Positions 16,351 to 25,096 of a DNA stretch of 40,527 nucleotides are shown piece by piece. A program made the position numbers and the translations under genes. Below the pieces are notes generated by a model. It was not told the DNA's origin and did no database searches. It saw only the letters and a list, made by a program, of their open reading frames with translations. Numbering within the stretch: position 1 is the first letter of the stretch; each line of letters starts with the position of its first letter. The stretch is from Frankiales bacterium (GTDB taxonomy: Bacteria > Actinomycetota > Actinomycetes > Mycobacteriales > SCTD01), in the NCBI GenBank assembly GCA_025464695.1, contig JAODNQ010000257.1, positions 1 through 40,527 of the forward strand, written 5' to 3'.

Positions 16351-16393
16351 GGGACCTCCGGCCCTGTCCCGGGCACGTCGGCGCCCCTAGCGT
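16351..16393 (+). promoter_or_regulatory. DevR-type box and -10 for phosphoketolase
   Basis: GGGACCTCCGGCCCT (16351-16365), 22 bp, TAGCGT (16388-16393), fifteen bases after the carbamate kinase stop. The leader to the GTG at 16477 is about 77 nt. Confidence 0.75.
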
Positions 16394-16476
16394 CCGCTCC
16401 ACGGGCGAGGCTCGTCGGCCTCCGCCCGTCCAGGGGGAACGTCGCGCGCCCGCCCCCGACACCCCTGGAGCACGCC

Positions 16477-18885
16477 GTGACGGCCACCGCACGCGCCCTC
16501 GCACCGGTCCCCGCGCTGAGCGCGGAGGAGCTGCGTCTGCTCGACGCCTGGTGGCGGGCGGCGAACTACCTGTCGGTCGGCCAGATCTACCTGATGGACA
16601 ACCCGCTGCTCCGCGAGCCGCTGCTGCCCGAGCACGTGAAGCCCCGGCTGCTCGGGCACTGGGGCACCACTCCGGGACTGAACCTGCTCTACGCGCACCT
16701 CAACCGGGTGGTCCGGGCCCGGGACCGGGACGTGCTGTTCGTGACCGGACCGGGTCACGGCGGACCCGGCCTGGTCGCCAACGCCTACCTCGACGGCACC
16801 TACAGCGAGGTGTACTCCGCGGTGGCGCAGGACGAGGACGGGATGCGGGCGCTGTTCCGCCAGTTCTCCTTCCCCGGCGGCATCCCGAGCCACGTGGCCC
16901 CGGAGACGCCCGGCTCCATCCACGAGGGCGGCGAGCTCGGCTACGCCCTGGTGCACGCCTTCGGCGCGGCCTTCGACAACCCCGACCTGACGGTGCTCTG
17001 CGTCGTCGGGGACGGCGAGGCCGAGACGGGCCCGCTCGCGGCGAGCTGGCACTCCACCAAGTTCCTCAACCCGGTGACCGACGGCGCGGTCCTGCCCGTG
17101 CTGCACCTGAACGGCTACAAGATCGCCAACCCGTCGGTGCTGGCCCGCATCCCCGAGGACGAGCTCGCGTCGCTCCTGCGCGGCTACGGCTGGTCGCCGC
17201 GCTTCGTCGGCGGCAGCGACCCCGACGACGTCCACCAGCAGCTGGCCCGCACGCTCGACACGGCCTTCGACGACATCGCCGCGATCCAGCACGAGGCCCG
17301 GGTGCCGGGCCGGGCGCCGGGTGCGCGCCCCGCCTGGCCCGTGGTCGTGCTGCGGACGCCGAAGGGCTGGACCGGTCCGAAGGAGGTCGACGGGCTCCCG
17401 GTCGAGGGCACCTTCCGCGCCCACCAGGTGCCGCTGTCGGAGACGCGGACGAACGCCGAGCAGCGGGCACTGCTGGAGACCTGGCTGCGCAGCTACCGGC
17501 CCGAGGAGCTGTTCGACACGACGGGGCGCCTCGTCCCCGAGCTGCAGGCCCTGGCTCCTCACGGGGACCGGCGGATGAGCGCCAACCCCCACGCCAACGG
17601 CGGCCGCCTGCTCCGCGACCTCGTGATGCCCGACTTCCGCGAGTACGCCGTCCCCGTGCCACGACCCGCAGCCGGGCTGGCCTCGGCCACCGGGACCCTG
17701 GGCCCGTTCCTGCGCGACATCATCGTGGCGAACCCCGACAGCTTCCGGCTGATGGGCCCGGACGAGACGGCGTCGAACCGGCTGTCAGCCGTGTTCGAGG
17801 CGACCGACCGGGCGTGGGACGCGCAGACGCTGCCCGGCGACGTCTCCCTGGCCCCCGACGGCCGGGTCATGGAGGTGCTGTCGGAGCACCTGTGCCAGGG
17901 CTGGCTCGAGGGGTACCTGCTCACCGGCCGGCACGGGATGTTCACCTGCTACGAGGCCTTCATCCACATCGTCGACTCGATGTTCAACCAGCACGCCAAG
18001 TGGCTCAAGACCACGCGGCACATCCCCTGGCGGGCGCCGATCGCCTCGCTCACCTACCTGCTGAGCTCGCACGTCTGGCGGCAGGACCACAACGGCCTGT
18101 CGCACCAGGACCCCGGCTTCATCGACCACGTGGTGAACAAGAAGGCCGACACCGTGCGGGTCTACCTGCCGCCGGACGCCAACACGCTGCTGTCGGTCGC
18201 CGACCACTGCCTGCGCAGCCGCCACTACGTCAACGTGATCGTCGCCGGCAAGCAGCCGGCCCTCACCTACCTCGACATGGACGAGGCCGTGGCGCACTGC
18301 ACCCGGGGGCTCGGCATCTGGGAGTGGGCCGGGAGCGAGAAGGCCGGCTCCGACCCCGACGTCGTGCTGGCCTGCGCGGGCGACACCCCCACCCTCGAGG
18401 TCCTCGCGGCAGCCGACCTGCTGCGCACGCACCTGCCCGACCTCGCCGTCCGGGTCGTCAACGTCGTCGACCTCATGCGGCTGGAGCCCGACAGCGAGCA
18501 CCCGCACGGGCTGTCCGACCGCGACTTCGACGCCCTGTTCCCCACCGACCGGCCGGTCGTGTTCGCCTACCACGGCTACCCGTCGCTCATCCACCGGCTG
18601 ACCTACCGGCGGCACAACCACGACGACATCCACGTGCGGGGCTACAACGAGGAGGGCACCACCACCACGCCCTTCGACATGGTGATGATGAACGACCTGG
18701 ACCGGTTCCGGCTGGTCATGGACGTGATCGACCGCGTCCCCTCCCTGGGCAGCCGGGCCGCCGTGCTCCGGCAGCAGATGAGCGACCGGCGGCTCGCGGC
18801 CCGGGCCTACACCCGCGAGCACGGCGAGGACGACCCTGCCATCGCCGGCTGGACCTGGCCCGCGCCTGCGGCGGCGACGTCGTGA
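16477..18885 (+). CDS. xfp: Xylulose-5-phosphate/fructose-6-phosphate phosphoketolase
   Basis: 802 residues, the usual length, from GTG 16477 (GGAG 11 bases upstream). Motifs: [15 protein letters not shown] and [17 protein letters not shown] near the N-terminus, [33 protein letters not shown], the thiamine diphosphate site [24 protein letters not shown], and the C-terminal [10 protein letters not shown]. The enzyme is cytoplasmic and uses ThDP and Mg2+ to split the sugar phosphate with inorganic phosphate into acetyl phosphate plus erythrose-4-phosphate or glyceraldehyde-3-phosphate. Acetyl phosphate can then yield ATP through acetate kinase, not encoded here. It has its own DevR-type promoter and is followed after 13 bp by the DUF6544 gene. 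Dual or single substrate preference cannot be told from sequence. Confidence 0.97.
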   Translation: MTATARALAPVPALSAEELRLLDAWWRAANYLSVGQIYLMDNPLLREPLLPEHVKPRLLGHWGTTPGLNLLYAHLNRVVRARDRDVLFVTGPGHGGPGLVANAYLDGTYSEVYSAVAQDEDGMRALFRQFSFPGGIPSHVAPETPGSIHEGGELGYALVHAFGAAFDNPDLTVLCVVGDGEAETGPLAASWHSTKFLNPVTDGAVLPVLHLNGYKIANPSVLARIPEDELASLLRGYGWSPRFVGGSDPDDVHQQLARTLDTAFDDIAAIQHEARVPGRAPGARPAWPVVVLRTPKGWTGPKEVDGLPVEGTFRAHQVPLSETRTNAEQRALLETWLRSYRPEELFDTTGRLVPELQALAPHGDRRMSANPHANGGRLLRDLVMPDFREYAVPVPRPAAGLASATGTLGPFLRDIIVANPDSFRLMGPDETASNRLSAVFEATDRAWDAQTLPGDVSLAPDGRVMEVLSEHLCQGWLEGYLLTGRHGMFTCYEAFIHIVDSMFNQHAKWLKTTRHIPWRAPIASLTYLLSSHVWRQDHNGLSHQDPGFIDHVVNKKADTVRVYLPPDANTLLSVADHCLRSRHYVNVIVAGKQPALTYLDMDEAVAHCTRGLGIWEWAGSEKAGSDPDVVLACAGDTPTLEVLAAADLLRTHLPDLAVRVVNVVDLMRLEPDSEHPHGLSDRDFDALFPTDRPVVFAYHGYPSLIHRLTYRRHNHDDIHVRGYNEEGTTTTPFDMVMMNDLDRFRLVMDVIDRVPSLGSRAAVLRQQMSDRRLAARAYTREHGEDDPAIAGWTWPAPAAATS

Positions 18886-18898
18886 CGGCCGCCGCCGG

Positions 18899-19684
18899 GT
18901 GCTGACCGCCGACGGTGCCGCGGCACCCCGCACGACCCCTCCCCGGGCGGCCCGGCGCATCCGGCAGACCTGGGCGGAGCTGGCGGCGCCCACCGTCGAC
19001 CCCGTCCTGTTCGACCCGTCGCTCGTGGCCGCCCTGCCCGAGCCCGCCCGGCGCTGGCTGACCCACGCGATCGCCCCCGGCACGCCGCTGTGGCAGTCGG
19101 TGGAGGTGTGCATGGCCGGGGAGATCCGGCTGGGCTCCTGGTACCCGTTCACCGCGGTGCAGGTCGTCTCCCCCGAGGGCTACGTGTGGGCCGCCGACAC
19201 GAGGGTCCACCACCTGCCCGTCCTCGGCTACGACCGGCTCAGCGGCGGGACCGGCGAGATGCGCTGGCGCGCGCTGGACCTCGTGCCTGTCGTGTCGGTG
19301 ACCGGGCCGGACGTCACGCGCAGCGCGGCCGGTCGCCTCGCCTCCGAGGTCGTGCTGCTGCCCACGTCCTTCCGGACCGCCCGGTGGTCCGCCGCCGGCC
19401 CCGACACGGCGGTGGCGAGCTGGGGCGAGGGCGCGGAGCTGCAGCGCGTCGAGCTGCTCCTCGACGACGGCGGCGGCCTGCGCGAGGTGTTCCTGCAGCG
19501 CTGGGGCGACCCCACCGGCCTGCCGTTCGGCCGCTACCCGTTCGGCGTCACCGTCGAGCAGGAGCAGACGTCGGCAGGCGTCACGGTCCCGTCGGTCTTC
19601 ACCGCGGGCTGGCACCGGCGCACCGACCGGCAGGCCGAGGGCGAGTTCTTCCGCGCGCACGTGACGGCGCTCAGCTTCCGCTGA
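18899..19684 (+). CDS. DUF6544 (DUF6920) family protein
   Basis: 261 residues from GTG 18899, 13 bp after the phosphoketolase stop, so probably the second gene of that operon. The blocks RRWLTHAIAPGTPL, GEIRLGSWYPFTAVQVV, GEMRWRALDLVPVVSVTGPDVTRSAAGRLASE, PTGLPFGRYPFG and EGEFFRAHV are those of the DUF6544 family, soluble beta-rich proteins of unknown function, reminiscent of lipid-binding barrel folds. No signal peptide or TM segment. The link to phosphoketolase and DevR-type control is positional; I can name no substrate. A perfect hairpin terminator overlaps the last codons. Confidence 0.75.
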   Translation: MLTADGAAAPRTTPPRAARRIRQTWAELAAPTVDPVLFDPSLVAALPEPARRWLTHAIAPGTPLWQSVEVCMAGEIRLGSWYPFTAVQVVSPEGYVWAADTRVHHLPVLGYDRLSGGTGEMRWRALDLVPVVSVTGPDVTRSAAGRLASEVVLLPTSFRTARWSAAGPDTAVASWGEGAELQRVELLLDDGGGLREVFLQRWGDPTGLPFGRYPFGVTVEQEQTSAGVTVPSVFTAGWHRRTDRQAEGEFFRAHVTALSFR

Positions 19685-19692
19685 GCGCCGTC
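19663..19692. terminator. Hairpin terminator overlapping the DUF6544 gene end
   Basis: GACGGCGCTCAG (19663-19674), loop CTTCCG, and the exact complement CTGAGCGCCGTC (19681-19692) give a 12-bp perfect stem spanning the stop codon. It sits between convergent genes and could serve both strands. Confidence 0.8.
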
Positions 19693-19695
19693 GGG

Positions 19696-22239
19696 TCAGG
19701 TCGTCGCGACGGCGGCCAGGACCGGCATGCGGGCGGCGCGGCGGGCCGGCCAGAGCGCCGCCAGGACACCGACCGCGGCGGACAGGACGAGGAACAGGGT
19801 CAGCCGCCCCACGGGCACCGCGAGCACCTCGATCCCCTGCGTCGCCAGCGTCCGGGTGAGCGCGATCCCGAGGACCACGCCGAGCACCAGCCCGAGCAGG
19901 GCGCCGTAGAGGGAGATGACGACCGACTCGAGGCGCACCATGCGCCGCAGCTGCCGGCGCTCCATCCCGAGGGCACGCAGCAGCCCGATCTCCCGGGTCC
20001 GCTCGAGGACGGCCAGGGCGAGGGTGTTGACGATGCCGAGCACGGCGATGAGGACCGACAGCGCGAGCAGGGCGTCGATGAGCAGGAGCACCTGGTCGAT
20101 GCTGCCCTTGAGCCCGTCGCGGAACTCGTCGCGGTCCTTGACGGTGACGACCGGGTAGGCCGCCAGCGCCGTCTCGAGGTCGCTGCGGACCTGCGCCGGG
20201 TCGGCGCCGGGAGCGAGGTCGGCGTACACGAACTGGTCGAGGGCCGGGCCGCCCGCGGCGGTGTACGTGTCGAGCGCGACCACGACCGTGCCGACGATCT
20301 GGTTGGCGTGGTAGACCCCGCCGACGGTCAGGGCGAGCCGCGTCCCGTTCGGGAGCAGCGCCTCCACCGGGCTGCCCACGGTCCAGCGGTGCGAGGCCGC
20401 CGTGGGCTCGTCCACGAGCACGGACGTGCCTCCCAGGGCCGCGGCGGAGCCCGACACGTAGTCGAGCGCCACGGTCGAGGCCAGGGCAGGTGCGTCGACG
20501 GCGGTCAGGAACGTGCTGGCGCCCTCGACCTGCACCACGCCGAAGCGGTGCTGCATGACCGTGGCGATCCCGTCGACCCCGGCGACCGCCTCCGCGACCT
20601 GCGCGGTGAAGGGCTGCTGCACCGACGTCGAGACGACGAGGTCCGCCCGGAGCCCGGAGCCGATGACCCGGTCGATCGAGGCGTTGGTGGAGGTGCCGAG
20701 GATGCTGGCCGCGCTGACCAGCGCGAGGCCGATCATGAGCGCGGAGGCCGTGGCGGCCGTGCGCCGCGGGTTGCGCAGGGCGTTCTCGCGGGCCAGCGAC
20801 CCGGTCCGGCCCCACACCGCAGGCAGGACCGCGCCGACCGTGCGCAGGAACGGGACGACCAGCGCGGGGCTCAGCCCGATGGTGCCGACCACGAGCGCCA
20901 GGGCGCCGACCCCGACCCACGCGGCCGCCGCACCCGTGTCGTCGGTCAGGAGGCTGGTCGTCAGAGCGGCTGCGCCGAGGACGGCCAGCGCTGCGCCCGT
21001 CAGCGTCCGCCGCCGCAGCGGGCGCTCCGCTCCCGACACGTCGTCGCGCATGGCTGCCAGCGGCGCGGTCCGGGCGGCGCGGCGGGCCGGCAGGTAGGCC
21101 GCGACCAGGGTGACGAGCACCCCCACGGCGTAGGACCACAGGACAGTCCGGGCGCTGAGGACGAGGCTGCCGTCCAGGGTGAGCCCGAACCGGCCGAACA
21201 GGGCGCGGAGTGCCTCGGCGAGCCCGACGCCCGCCGCGAGGCCGACCGTGGTGCCGAGCACTCCCAGGACGAGGGCCTCGGTGAGCACGGAGCGGGTCAC
21301 CTGCCCGCGGCTGGCGCCGAGGGCCCGGAGCAGCGCCAGCTCGCGCGTGCGCTGCGCCACCAGCATCGAGAAGGTGTTGAGGATGATGAAGCTGCCGACG
21401 AACAGGGCGATGCCCGCGAACGCGAGCAGGACGACGCTCAGGTAGCCGAGCGAGCTCTCCAGCGCGGCCGCGGAGCTGGCTGCCTGCTCCGCGCGGGTCC
21501 GCACGTCGTAGCTGGTGCCGACGACGCCCCGGACCTCCCGGGCGAGCTGCCGGTCGGTCACGCCGGCCGCTGTCGCGATGCTGACGCCGGAGAAGCCGCC
21601 GGGCGTGCCCAGCAGGCGCTGTGCGGTCACGGTGTCGAACGCGGTGAGGCTGGCCCCGGCGAGCCCACCGCTGCGGCCGAACCGGAAGGTCCCGACCAGG
21701 ACCGCCTCCACGCGCGGGCCCGGCGTCAGGACGGCGACGCGGTCGCCCAGCCGGTAGCCCGCCTCCGCCGCGGACGCGGCGTCGAGCGCCACCTCGGTCG
21801 CGGAGACCGGTCCGCGGCCGGCGGTGAGGTGGGCCGGGTTGAGCTCCGCCACCGTGTCCCACCCGATGCCGACGCCGGGCGAGCCTCCGGTGTCGAGGAC
21901 CTTGCCGTTGCGGCGCAGGACGTACACGCCCTCCGCCTGCACGGTCCCGCTGACGGCGGCTGCCCCGGGCAGTGCGCGCAGCCGCTCCACGACCGCCTGC
22001 GGCACGGCGTCGGTCCCGTCAGGCGCGCCCGTCCCGGTCAGACCGACGTCGAAGGCCGCCCGGGGGGTGACGTTGACGTCGGCGGACGTCGCGCCGAACA
22101 GGTCGTTGAACGTGCGGCTCAGCGTGTCGGTGAAGACGAGCGTGCCGGCGACGAAGGCCACCCCGAGGACGATGGACAGCGCGGACAGCGCCAGGCGGAG
22201 CTTGTGCGACAGCAGGCTGCGCAGCGTCAGCCGCCACAC
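19696..22239 (-). CDS. MacB/FtsX-type ABC transporter permease
   Basis: 847 residues from GTG 22239, one base after the ATPase stop codon. An N-terminal TM helix (about 17-40) leads into a large extracytoplasmic loop, then FtsX module 1 (SVVLLAFAGIALFVGSFIILNTFSMLVAQRTRELALLRALGASR, TM pair further on). A mid-protein TM pair follows, then a second loop and FtsX module 2 ending with TLALAVLERTREIGLLRALGMERRQLRR and the last two TM helices. The duplicated organisation (about ten TM helices) is that of actinobacterial FtsX-like permeases working with LolD/MacB-type ATPases, which mostly move lipids or peptides or transmit force across the membrane. Substrate unknown. Controlled from the DevR-type promoter at 23092-23134. 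Confidence 0.92.
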   Translation of the reverse strand: MWRLTLRSLLSHKLRLALSALSIVLGVAFVAGTLVFTDTLSRTFNDLFGATSADVNVTPRAAFDVGLTGTGAPDGTDAVPQAVVERLRALPGAAAVSGTVQAEGVYVLRRNGKVLDTGGSPGVGIGWDTVAELNPAHLTAGRGPVSATEVALDAASAAEAGYRLGDRVAVLTPGPRVEAVLVGTFRFGRSGGLAGASLTAFDTVTAQRLLGTPGGFSGVSIATAAGVTDRQLAREVRGVVGTSYDVRTRAEQAASSAAALESSLGYLSVVLLAFAGIALFVGSFIILNTFSMLVAQRTRELALLRALGASRGQVTRSVLTEALVLGVLGTTVGLAAGVGLAEALRALFGRFGLTLDGSLVLSARTVLWSYAVGVLVTLVAAYLPARRAARTAPLAAMRDDVSGAERPLRRRTLTGAALAVLGAAALTTSLLTDDTGAAAAWVGVGALALVVGTIGLSPALVVPFLRTVGAVLPAVWGRTGSLARENALRNPRRTAATASALMIGLALVSAASILGTSTNASIDRVIGSGLRADLVVSTSVQQPFTAQVAEAVAGVDGIATVMQHRFGVVQVEGASTFLTAVDAPALASTVALDYVSGSAAALGGTSVLVDEPTAASHRWTVGSPVEALLPNGTRLALTVGGVYHANQIVGTVVVALDTYTAAGGPALDQFVYADLAPGADPAQVRSDLETALAAYPVVTVKDRDEFRDGLKGSIDQVLLLIDALLALSVLIAVLGIVNTLALAVLERTREIGLLRALGMERRQLRRMVRLESVVISLYGALLGLVLGVVLGIALTRTLATQGIEVLAVPVGRLTLFLVLSAAVGVLAALWPARRAARMPVLAAVATT

Positions 22240-22240
22240 C

Positions 22241-23044
22241 TCAGGCCTCCGCGCCGACGACGGTGCGCGCGTCCGCGTCCAGCGTCTTCATCCGCTCCAG
22301 GACCCGCTCCGCGGTGGGCGCCACCAGCTCGTCGACCACCCGGCCGTCCGCCAGGAACAGCACGCGGTCGGCGTACGCGGCGGCGCTCGGGTCGTGCGTC
22401 ACCATGACGACCGTCTGCTCCAGCTCCCGGACCGAGCGCTGCAGGAAGGCGAGCACGTCGGCTCCGGCACGCCGGTCGAGGTTGCCGGTCGGCTCGTCCG
22501 CGAACACGATGGCCGGCCGGCCGGCGAGGGCCCGTCCGCACGCCACCCGCTGCTGCTGGCCGCCGGACAGCTCAGCGGGACGGTGCGCCAGCCGGGGACG
22601 CAGCCCGAGGACGTCGACCACCGTGTCGAGCCACACCGGGTCCGGCCGCCGGCCCGCGATGTCCATCGGCAGGGTGAGGTTCTCGAGCGCCGTGAGGGTG
22701 GGCAGCAGGTTGAACGTCTGGAACACGAAGCCGACCTGGTCGCGGCGCAGCCGGGTGAGGTGCGCGTCGTCGAGCCCGCTCAGCTCCGTGTCCCCGATCC
22801 ACGCCCGCCCCTCCGTCACCTCCTCGAGGCCGGCCATGCAGTGCATGAGGGTCGACTTGCCCGACCCCGACGGCCCCATGATCGCCGTGAACGTCTCGCG
22901 CAGGAACGCGACGTCGACGTGGTCCAGCGCGACGACGCGGGTGTCGCCCGAGCCGTAGACCTTCGTCAGCCCCTCGGCACGGGCAGCGACGACAGGGCCG
23001 TCGGACAGCACCGGCGGGACGGGCAGCGTGTGGACGACGGACAT
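22241..23044 (-). CDS. ABC transporter ATP-binding protein (LolD/MacB type)
   Basis: 267 residues, ATG 23044. Walker A GPSGSGKST at 57-65, Q-loop FVFQTFNLLPTLTALENL, signature LSGGQQQRVACGRAL, Walker B AIVFADEPTGNLD and switch histidine in VVMVTHDPSAAAYADRV are all intact. The GNLD extension and STLMHCMAGLEEVTEG are typical of the LolD/MacB subfamily that partners FtsX-like permeases such as the adjacent gene. It forms a two-gene operon with that permease. A DevR-type box plus -10 upstream places the transporter in the predicted hypoxia/NO regulon. Confidence 0.95.
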   Translation of the reverse strand: MSVVHTLPVPPVLSDGPVVAARAEGLTKVYGSGDTRVVALDHVDVAFLRETFTAIMGPSGSGKSTLMHCMAGLEEVTEGRAWIGDTELSGLDDAHLTRLRRDQVGFVFQTFNLLPTLTALENLTLPMDIAGRRPDPVWLDTVVDVLGLRPRLAHRPAELSGGQQQRVACGRALAGRPAIVFADEPTGNLDRRAGADVLAFLQRSVRELEQTVVMVTHDPSAAAYADRVLFLADGRVVDELVAPTAERVLERMKTLDADARTVVGAEA

Positions 23045-23091
23045 GGCGGGCCTCTCGACGGGCGCCCGCGGGCTCGGCGGGCGCGTCGAGC

Positions 23092-23134
23092 AGCATCGCG
23101 AGGGCAGCAGCCGCGGCCCAGGGCAGAAGGTCCC
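23092..23134 (-). promoter_or_regulatory. DevR-type box and -10 for the ABC transporter operon
   Basis: Minus strand: GGGACCTTCTGCCCT (23134-23120), 22 bp, GATGCT (23097-23092). The start is expected near 23085, about 40 nt before the ATPase ATG. Confidence 0.65.
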
Positions 23135-23159
23135 CCGCTCGGGCCCCGCCCGCCCCGGC

Positions 23160-23612
23160 TCAGCTCCGCGTCGAGTCGGCGAGCAGCTGCGTCGCGCGGC
23201 GAGTGGTCGGCGTGCACGCCGCGGCGAGGTCGTCCTCCGCCTCGGCCGGCGTCGCGCCCTCGGGCACGACCAGCAGCAGCGTCCGCGGCGTGCCGCGCGA
23301 GCTGCTGCCGAGCGAGACCGTGTGCGGCTCCATGCCTTCGAACCAGCCGACCTTGACCGTGCGGCCGCGCTGCTGCGCGCGGGTCGGGTGCGGCAGGGGC
23401 CAGTCCCGGGAGCAGAGCGACACCCGGCTCACCCGGCCTCGACCGGCCGGGGTGGCGTCGAGCAGCTGCTGCAGCTCACGGGCGACGTCACGGGTCCGGG
23501 GCCACCAGCCGCCGTCGAGCTGCCCGACGCCCGTCTCGGCCGCCCACCGCACGCGCGCGGTGCCGTCCGACGGGCGGGGACCGGTGGGGAGGGGAGGGAG
23601 CGAGGGACTCAC
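23160..23612 (-). CDS. DUF5994 family protein
   Basis: 150 residues from GTG 23612 (GGAG 11 bases upstream). The features TGVGQLDGGWWPRTRDVARELQQLL, the tryptophan-rich turn in the middle, KVGWFEGMEPHTVSL and RTLLLVVPEGATPAEAEDDLAAA are those of DUF5994, a small soluble actinobacterial family of unknown function often found near stress regulators. No TM segment or catalytic motif is apparent. Its promoter carries a DevR-type box on the minus strand facing a second box for the divergent SGNH hydrolase gene, so both should respond to the same signal. The C-terminal third (residues 115-150) is alanine/threonine-rich and probably helical. Confidence 0.8.
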   Translation of the reverse strand: MSPSLPPLPTGPRPSDGTARVRWAAETGVGQLDGGWWPRTRDVARELQQLLDATPAGRGRVSRVSLCSRDWPLPHPTRAQQRGRTVKVGWFEGMEPHTVSLGSSSRGTPRTLLLVVPEGATPAEAEDDLAAACTPTTRRATQLLADSTRS

Positions 23613-23643
23613 GGGGCCGTCTCCAGGGTGCGCGGGAGGGCCG

Positions 23644-23686
23644 AGCCTGGTGCGGCCCGCGGCCGGGAGCCAGGGTCGAAGGACCC
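23644..23686 (-). promoter_or_regulatory. DevR-type box and -10 for the DUF5994 gene
   Basis: Minus strand: GGGTCCTTCGACCCT (23686-23672), 22 bp, CAGGCT (23649-23644). The box is nearly palindromic, so it may also be bound from the other face. The -10 is the same hexamer as that of devR. Confidence 0.65.
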
Positions 23687-23693
23687 CTCGGAA

Positions 23694-23737
23694 GGGTCGT
23701 CCGCCCCTGGTGCGGAGCAGCCGCCGGGCGGCAGCGT
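23694..23737 (+). promoter_or_regulatory. DevR-type box and leaderless -10 for the SGNH hydrolase gene
   Basis: GGGTCGTCCGCCCCT (23694-23708), 23 bp, CAGCGT (23732-23737), then six bases to GTG 23744, so a leaderless mRNA is likely. This is one of the weaker boxes. Confidence 0.55.
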
Positions 23738-23743
23738 GCTGCC

Positions 23744-24502
23744 GTGACCCGACCTCCAGGGAGCACCCTCCCGGTGCGCTCCCGCGCCCCCGACGCCCTG
23801 CTGCTGACCGTCGCGCTCCTGCTGACCACCTGGCTGGCGCAGCTGGTCGGTCTGTACGTCGGGGTGGCGCAGGACCGGGCCTACTGGGCCTCGCCGCACG
23901 GCCGGGAGGGCGGGCTCCTGTACGTCGCGCTGGGGGACAGCGCGGCCCAGAGCGTCGGGGCGAGCCGCCCGGCACGCGGGTACGTGGGCCTGCTGGCCGA
24001 GCGCCTGCGGGTCACGACGGGCGGGCCGGTCCGGGTCGTGAACCTCAGCGTCAGCGGCGCCCGGGTGCGGGATGTCCTGCGCGACCAGGTCCCCGCGCTG
24101 CGGGCCCTGCGCCCCGACGTCGTGACCGTCGCCGTCGGGGGCAACGACGTCCGCGGCTACGACGCCGGCCGGTTCGACACCGACGTCAGCGCCCTCGTCG
24201 CCGCCCTGCCTCCCGACGCGCTGCTCGCCGACGTCCCGTACTTCATGCACGGGCACTGGGAGCGCGACGCGCAGCAGGCGGCGGACGTGCTGCACGCCCG
24301 GGCGTCCGCCCGGGACCTGACCGTCGTGCCCCTGCACGCCGCCCTCGCGCGGGAGGGCCTGCGCGCCATGCTCACCGAGTTCGCCCCCGACCTGTTCCAC
24401 CCGTCGGACCGCGGCCACGCGGTCTGGGCCGACGCGTTCTGGACGCAGGTCCGGCGGCTGCCCGCGGTGCGTGCTGCCACGCCTGCGCGCCGCGGTCCGT
24501 GA
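23744..24502 (+). CDS. Membrane-anchored SGNH/GDSL hydrolase
   Basis: 252 residues from GTG 23744. One N-terminal TM helix (about 18-41, LLLTVALLLTTWLAQLVGLYVGV) should tether the enzyme outside the membrane. SGNH blocks: LLYVALGDSAAQSVGAS (nucleophile Ser in GDS), VVNLSVSGARVRDVL (Gly block), VTVAVGGNDVRG (Asn block) and the DLFHPSDRGHAVWA catalytic Asp-His block. These define a lipase, esterase or acyl-hydrolase of the SGNH superfamily; whether the target is lipid, glycan acetyl group or something else is not visible. It is preceded by a DevR-type box, and its stop codon overlaps the box of the next promoter. Confidence 0.9.
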   Translation: MTRPPGSTLPVRSRAPDALLLTVALLLTTWLAQLVGLYVGVAQDRAYWASPHGREGGLLYVALGDSAAQSVGASRPARGYVGLLAERLRVTTGGPVRVVNLSVSGARVRDVLRDQVPALRALRPDVVTVAVGGNDVRGYDAGRFDTDVSALVAALPPDALLADVPYFMHGHWERDAQQAADVLHARASARDLTVVPLHAALAREGLRAMLTEFAPDLFHPSDRGHAVWADAFWTQVRRLPAVRAATPARRGP

Positions 24503-24541
24503 CCTCCGCCCCTGGTGCTGCCGCGCCTCGCCCCTCACCCT
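24499..24541 (+). promoter_or_regulatory. DevR-type box and -10 for the CBS protein gene
   Basis: GTGACCTCCGCCCCT (24499-24513), 22 bp, CACCCT (24536-24541). The box includes the TGA stop (24500-24502) of the SGNH hydrolase gene, so operator and coding sequence overlap. Confidence 0.65.
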
Positions 24542-24580
24542 CAGCAGCCCGCCCGCGACCGTCGACCCCTCTGGAGCACC

Positions 24581-24970
24581 GTGAGCACCTCCGACCTGCA
24601 CGGCCACCCGCTGCGCGCCCGCGACCTGCTCAGCCGTGACCTGGCGACCGTCCCGGACACCGCGACGGTCGACAGCGCACGGGCGCTGATGCGGCACCTC
24701 GACGTCCGGCACCTGCCGGTCCTCGGCGCGTCCGGGCTCGCCGGTCTCCTGCACGAGCCGGACCTGCGCACCGCCGACGGCAGCGCGCAGGTGGCCGGGT
24801 GGGTCCGCGGCGGCGTCCCCGAGGCGCAGCTGCAGGACGGCGTAGGACGGCTCGCCGCGCTGCTGGAGAGCAGCACCTGCGGCGCGGTCGTCGTCGTCGA
24901 CGACGAGCGCCGGCTGCTCGGCGTGCTCACCGAGGTCGACCTCCGGCGGGCGGTCGTGCTGCCGGGCTGA
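24581..24970 (+). CDS. CBS domain protein
   Basis: 129 residues from GTG 24581, preceded by GGAG. Two CBS motifs: ARDLLSRDLATVPDTATVDSARALMRHLDVRHLPVLGASGLAGLL and QDGVGRLAALLESSTCGAVVVVDDERRLLGVLTEVDLRRAV. A tandem CBS pair forms one Bateman module that typically binds adenosine nucleotides; there is no attached enzyme domain. Stand-alone CBS proteins are familiar DosR-regulon members, such as mycobacterial Hrp1 (Rv2626c). A DevR-type promoter lies directly upstream. Soluble, with a partner unknown. A second, paralogous CBS gene is at 26724-27185. The first CBS motif here is shorter than usual. Confidence 0.88.
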   Translation: MSTSDLHGHPLRARDLLSRDLATVPDTATVDSARALMRHLDVRHLPVLGASGLAGLLHEPDLRTADGSAQVAGWVRGGVPEAQLQDGVGRLAALLESSTCGAVVVVDDERRLLGVLTEVDLRRAVVLPG

Positions 24971-24980
24971 CCGCACCGAC

Positions 24981-25023
24981 GGGACCGACGACCCTGGTCC
25001 GCCCTCGCATAGCGCCCCACGCT
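24981..25023 (+). promoter_or_regulatory. DevR-type box and -10 for the tandem USP gene
   Basis: GGGACCGACGACCCT (24981-24995), 22 bp, CACGCT (25018-25023). The centre (GAC) departs from the usual TCC/TTC but both half-sites are perfect. A TAGCGC at 25010 has the wrong spacing and is not the preferred -10. Confidence 0.65.
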
Positions 25024-25096
25024 GGAGGGGCACCCCGCACCGGCTCGGACCGCCTGGTCACGAGCGCGCGGAGGAGCCGGACCAGAGGAGCAGCAG

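Noticed and set aside
13727..16504. Long minus-strand frames through the carbamate kinase gene and plus-strand frames through the flavohemoprotein gene
   Set aside because: Low-complexity translations without family motifs; the opposite frames hold complete, motif-rich enzymes.
18716..21862. A 1,048-codon minus-strand frame and a 1,105-codon plus-strand frame over the phosphoketolase end and the permease
   Set aside because: Composition is that of shadow frames; FtsX and DUF6544 proteins are clear in the other frames.
24515..24580. N-terminal extension of the first CBS protein to 24515
   Set aside because: The DevR-type -10 at 24536-24541 lies inside it, and GTG 24581 has a proper ribosome binding site and begins the conserved part.
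25010..25015. TAGCGC as the -10 of the tandem USP gene
   Set aside because: It is only 14 bp from the box, whereas CACGCT at 25018 has the 22-bp spacing of the other sites and ends in T.
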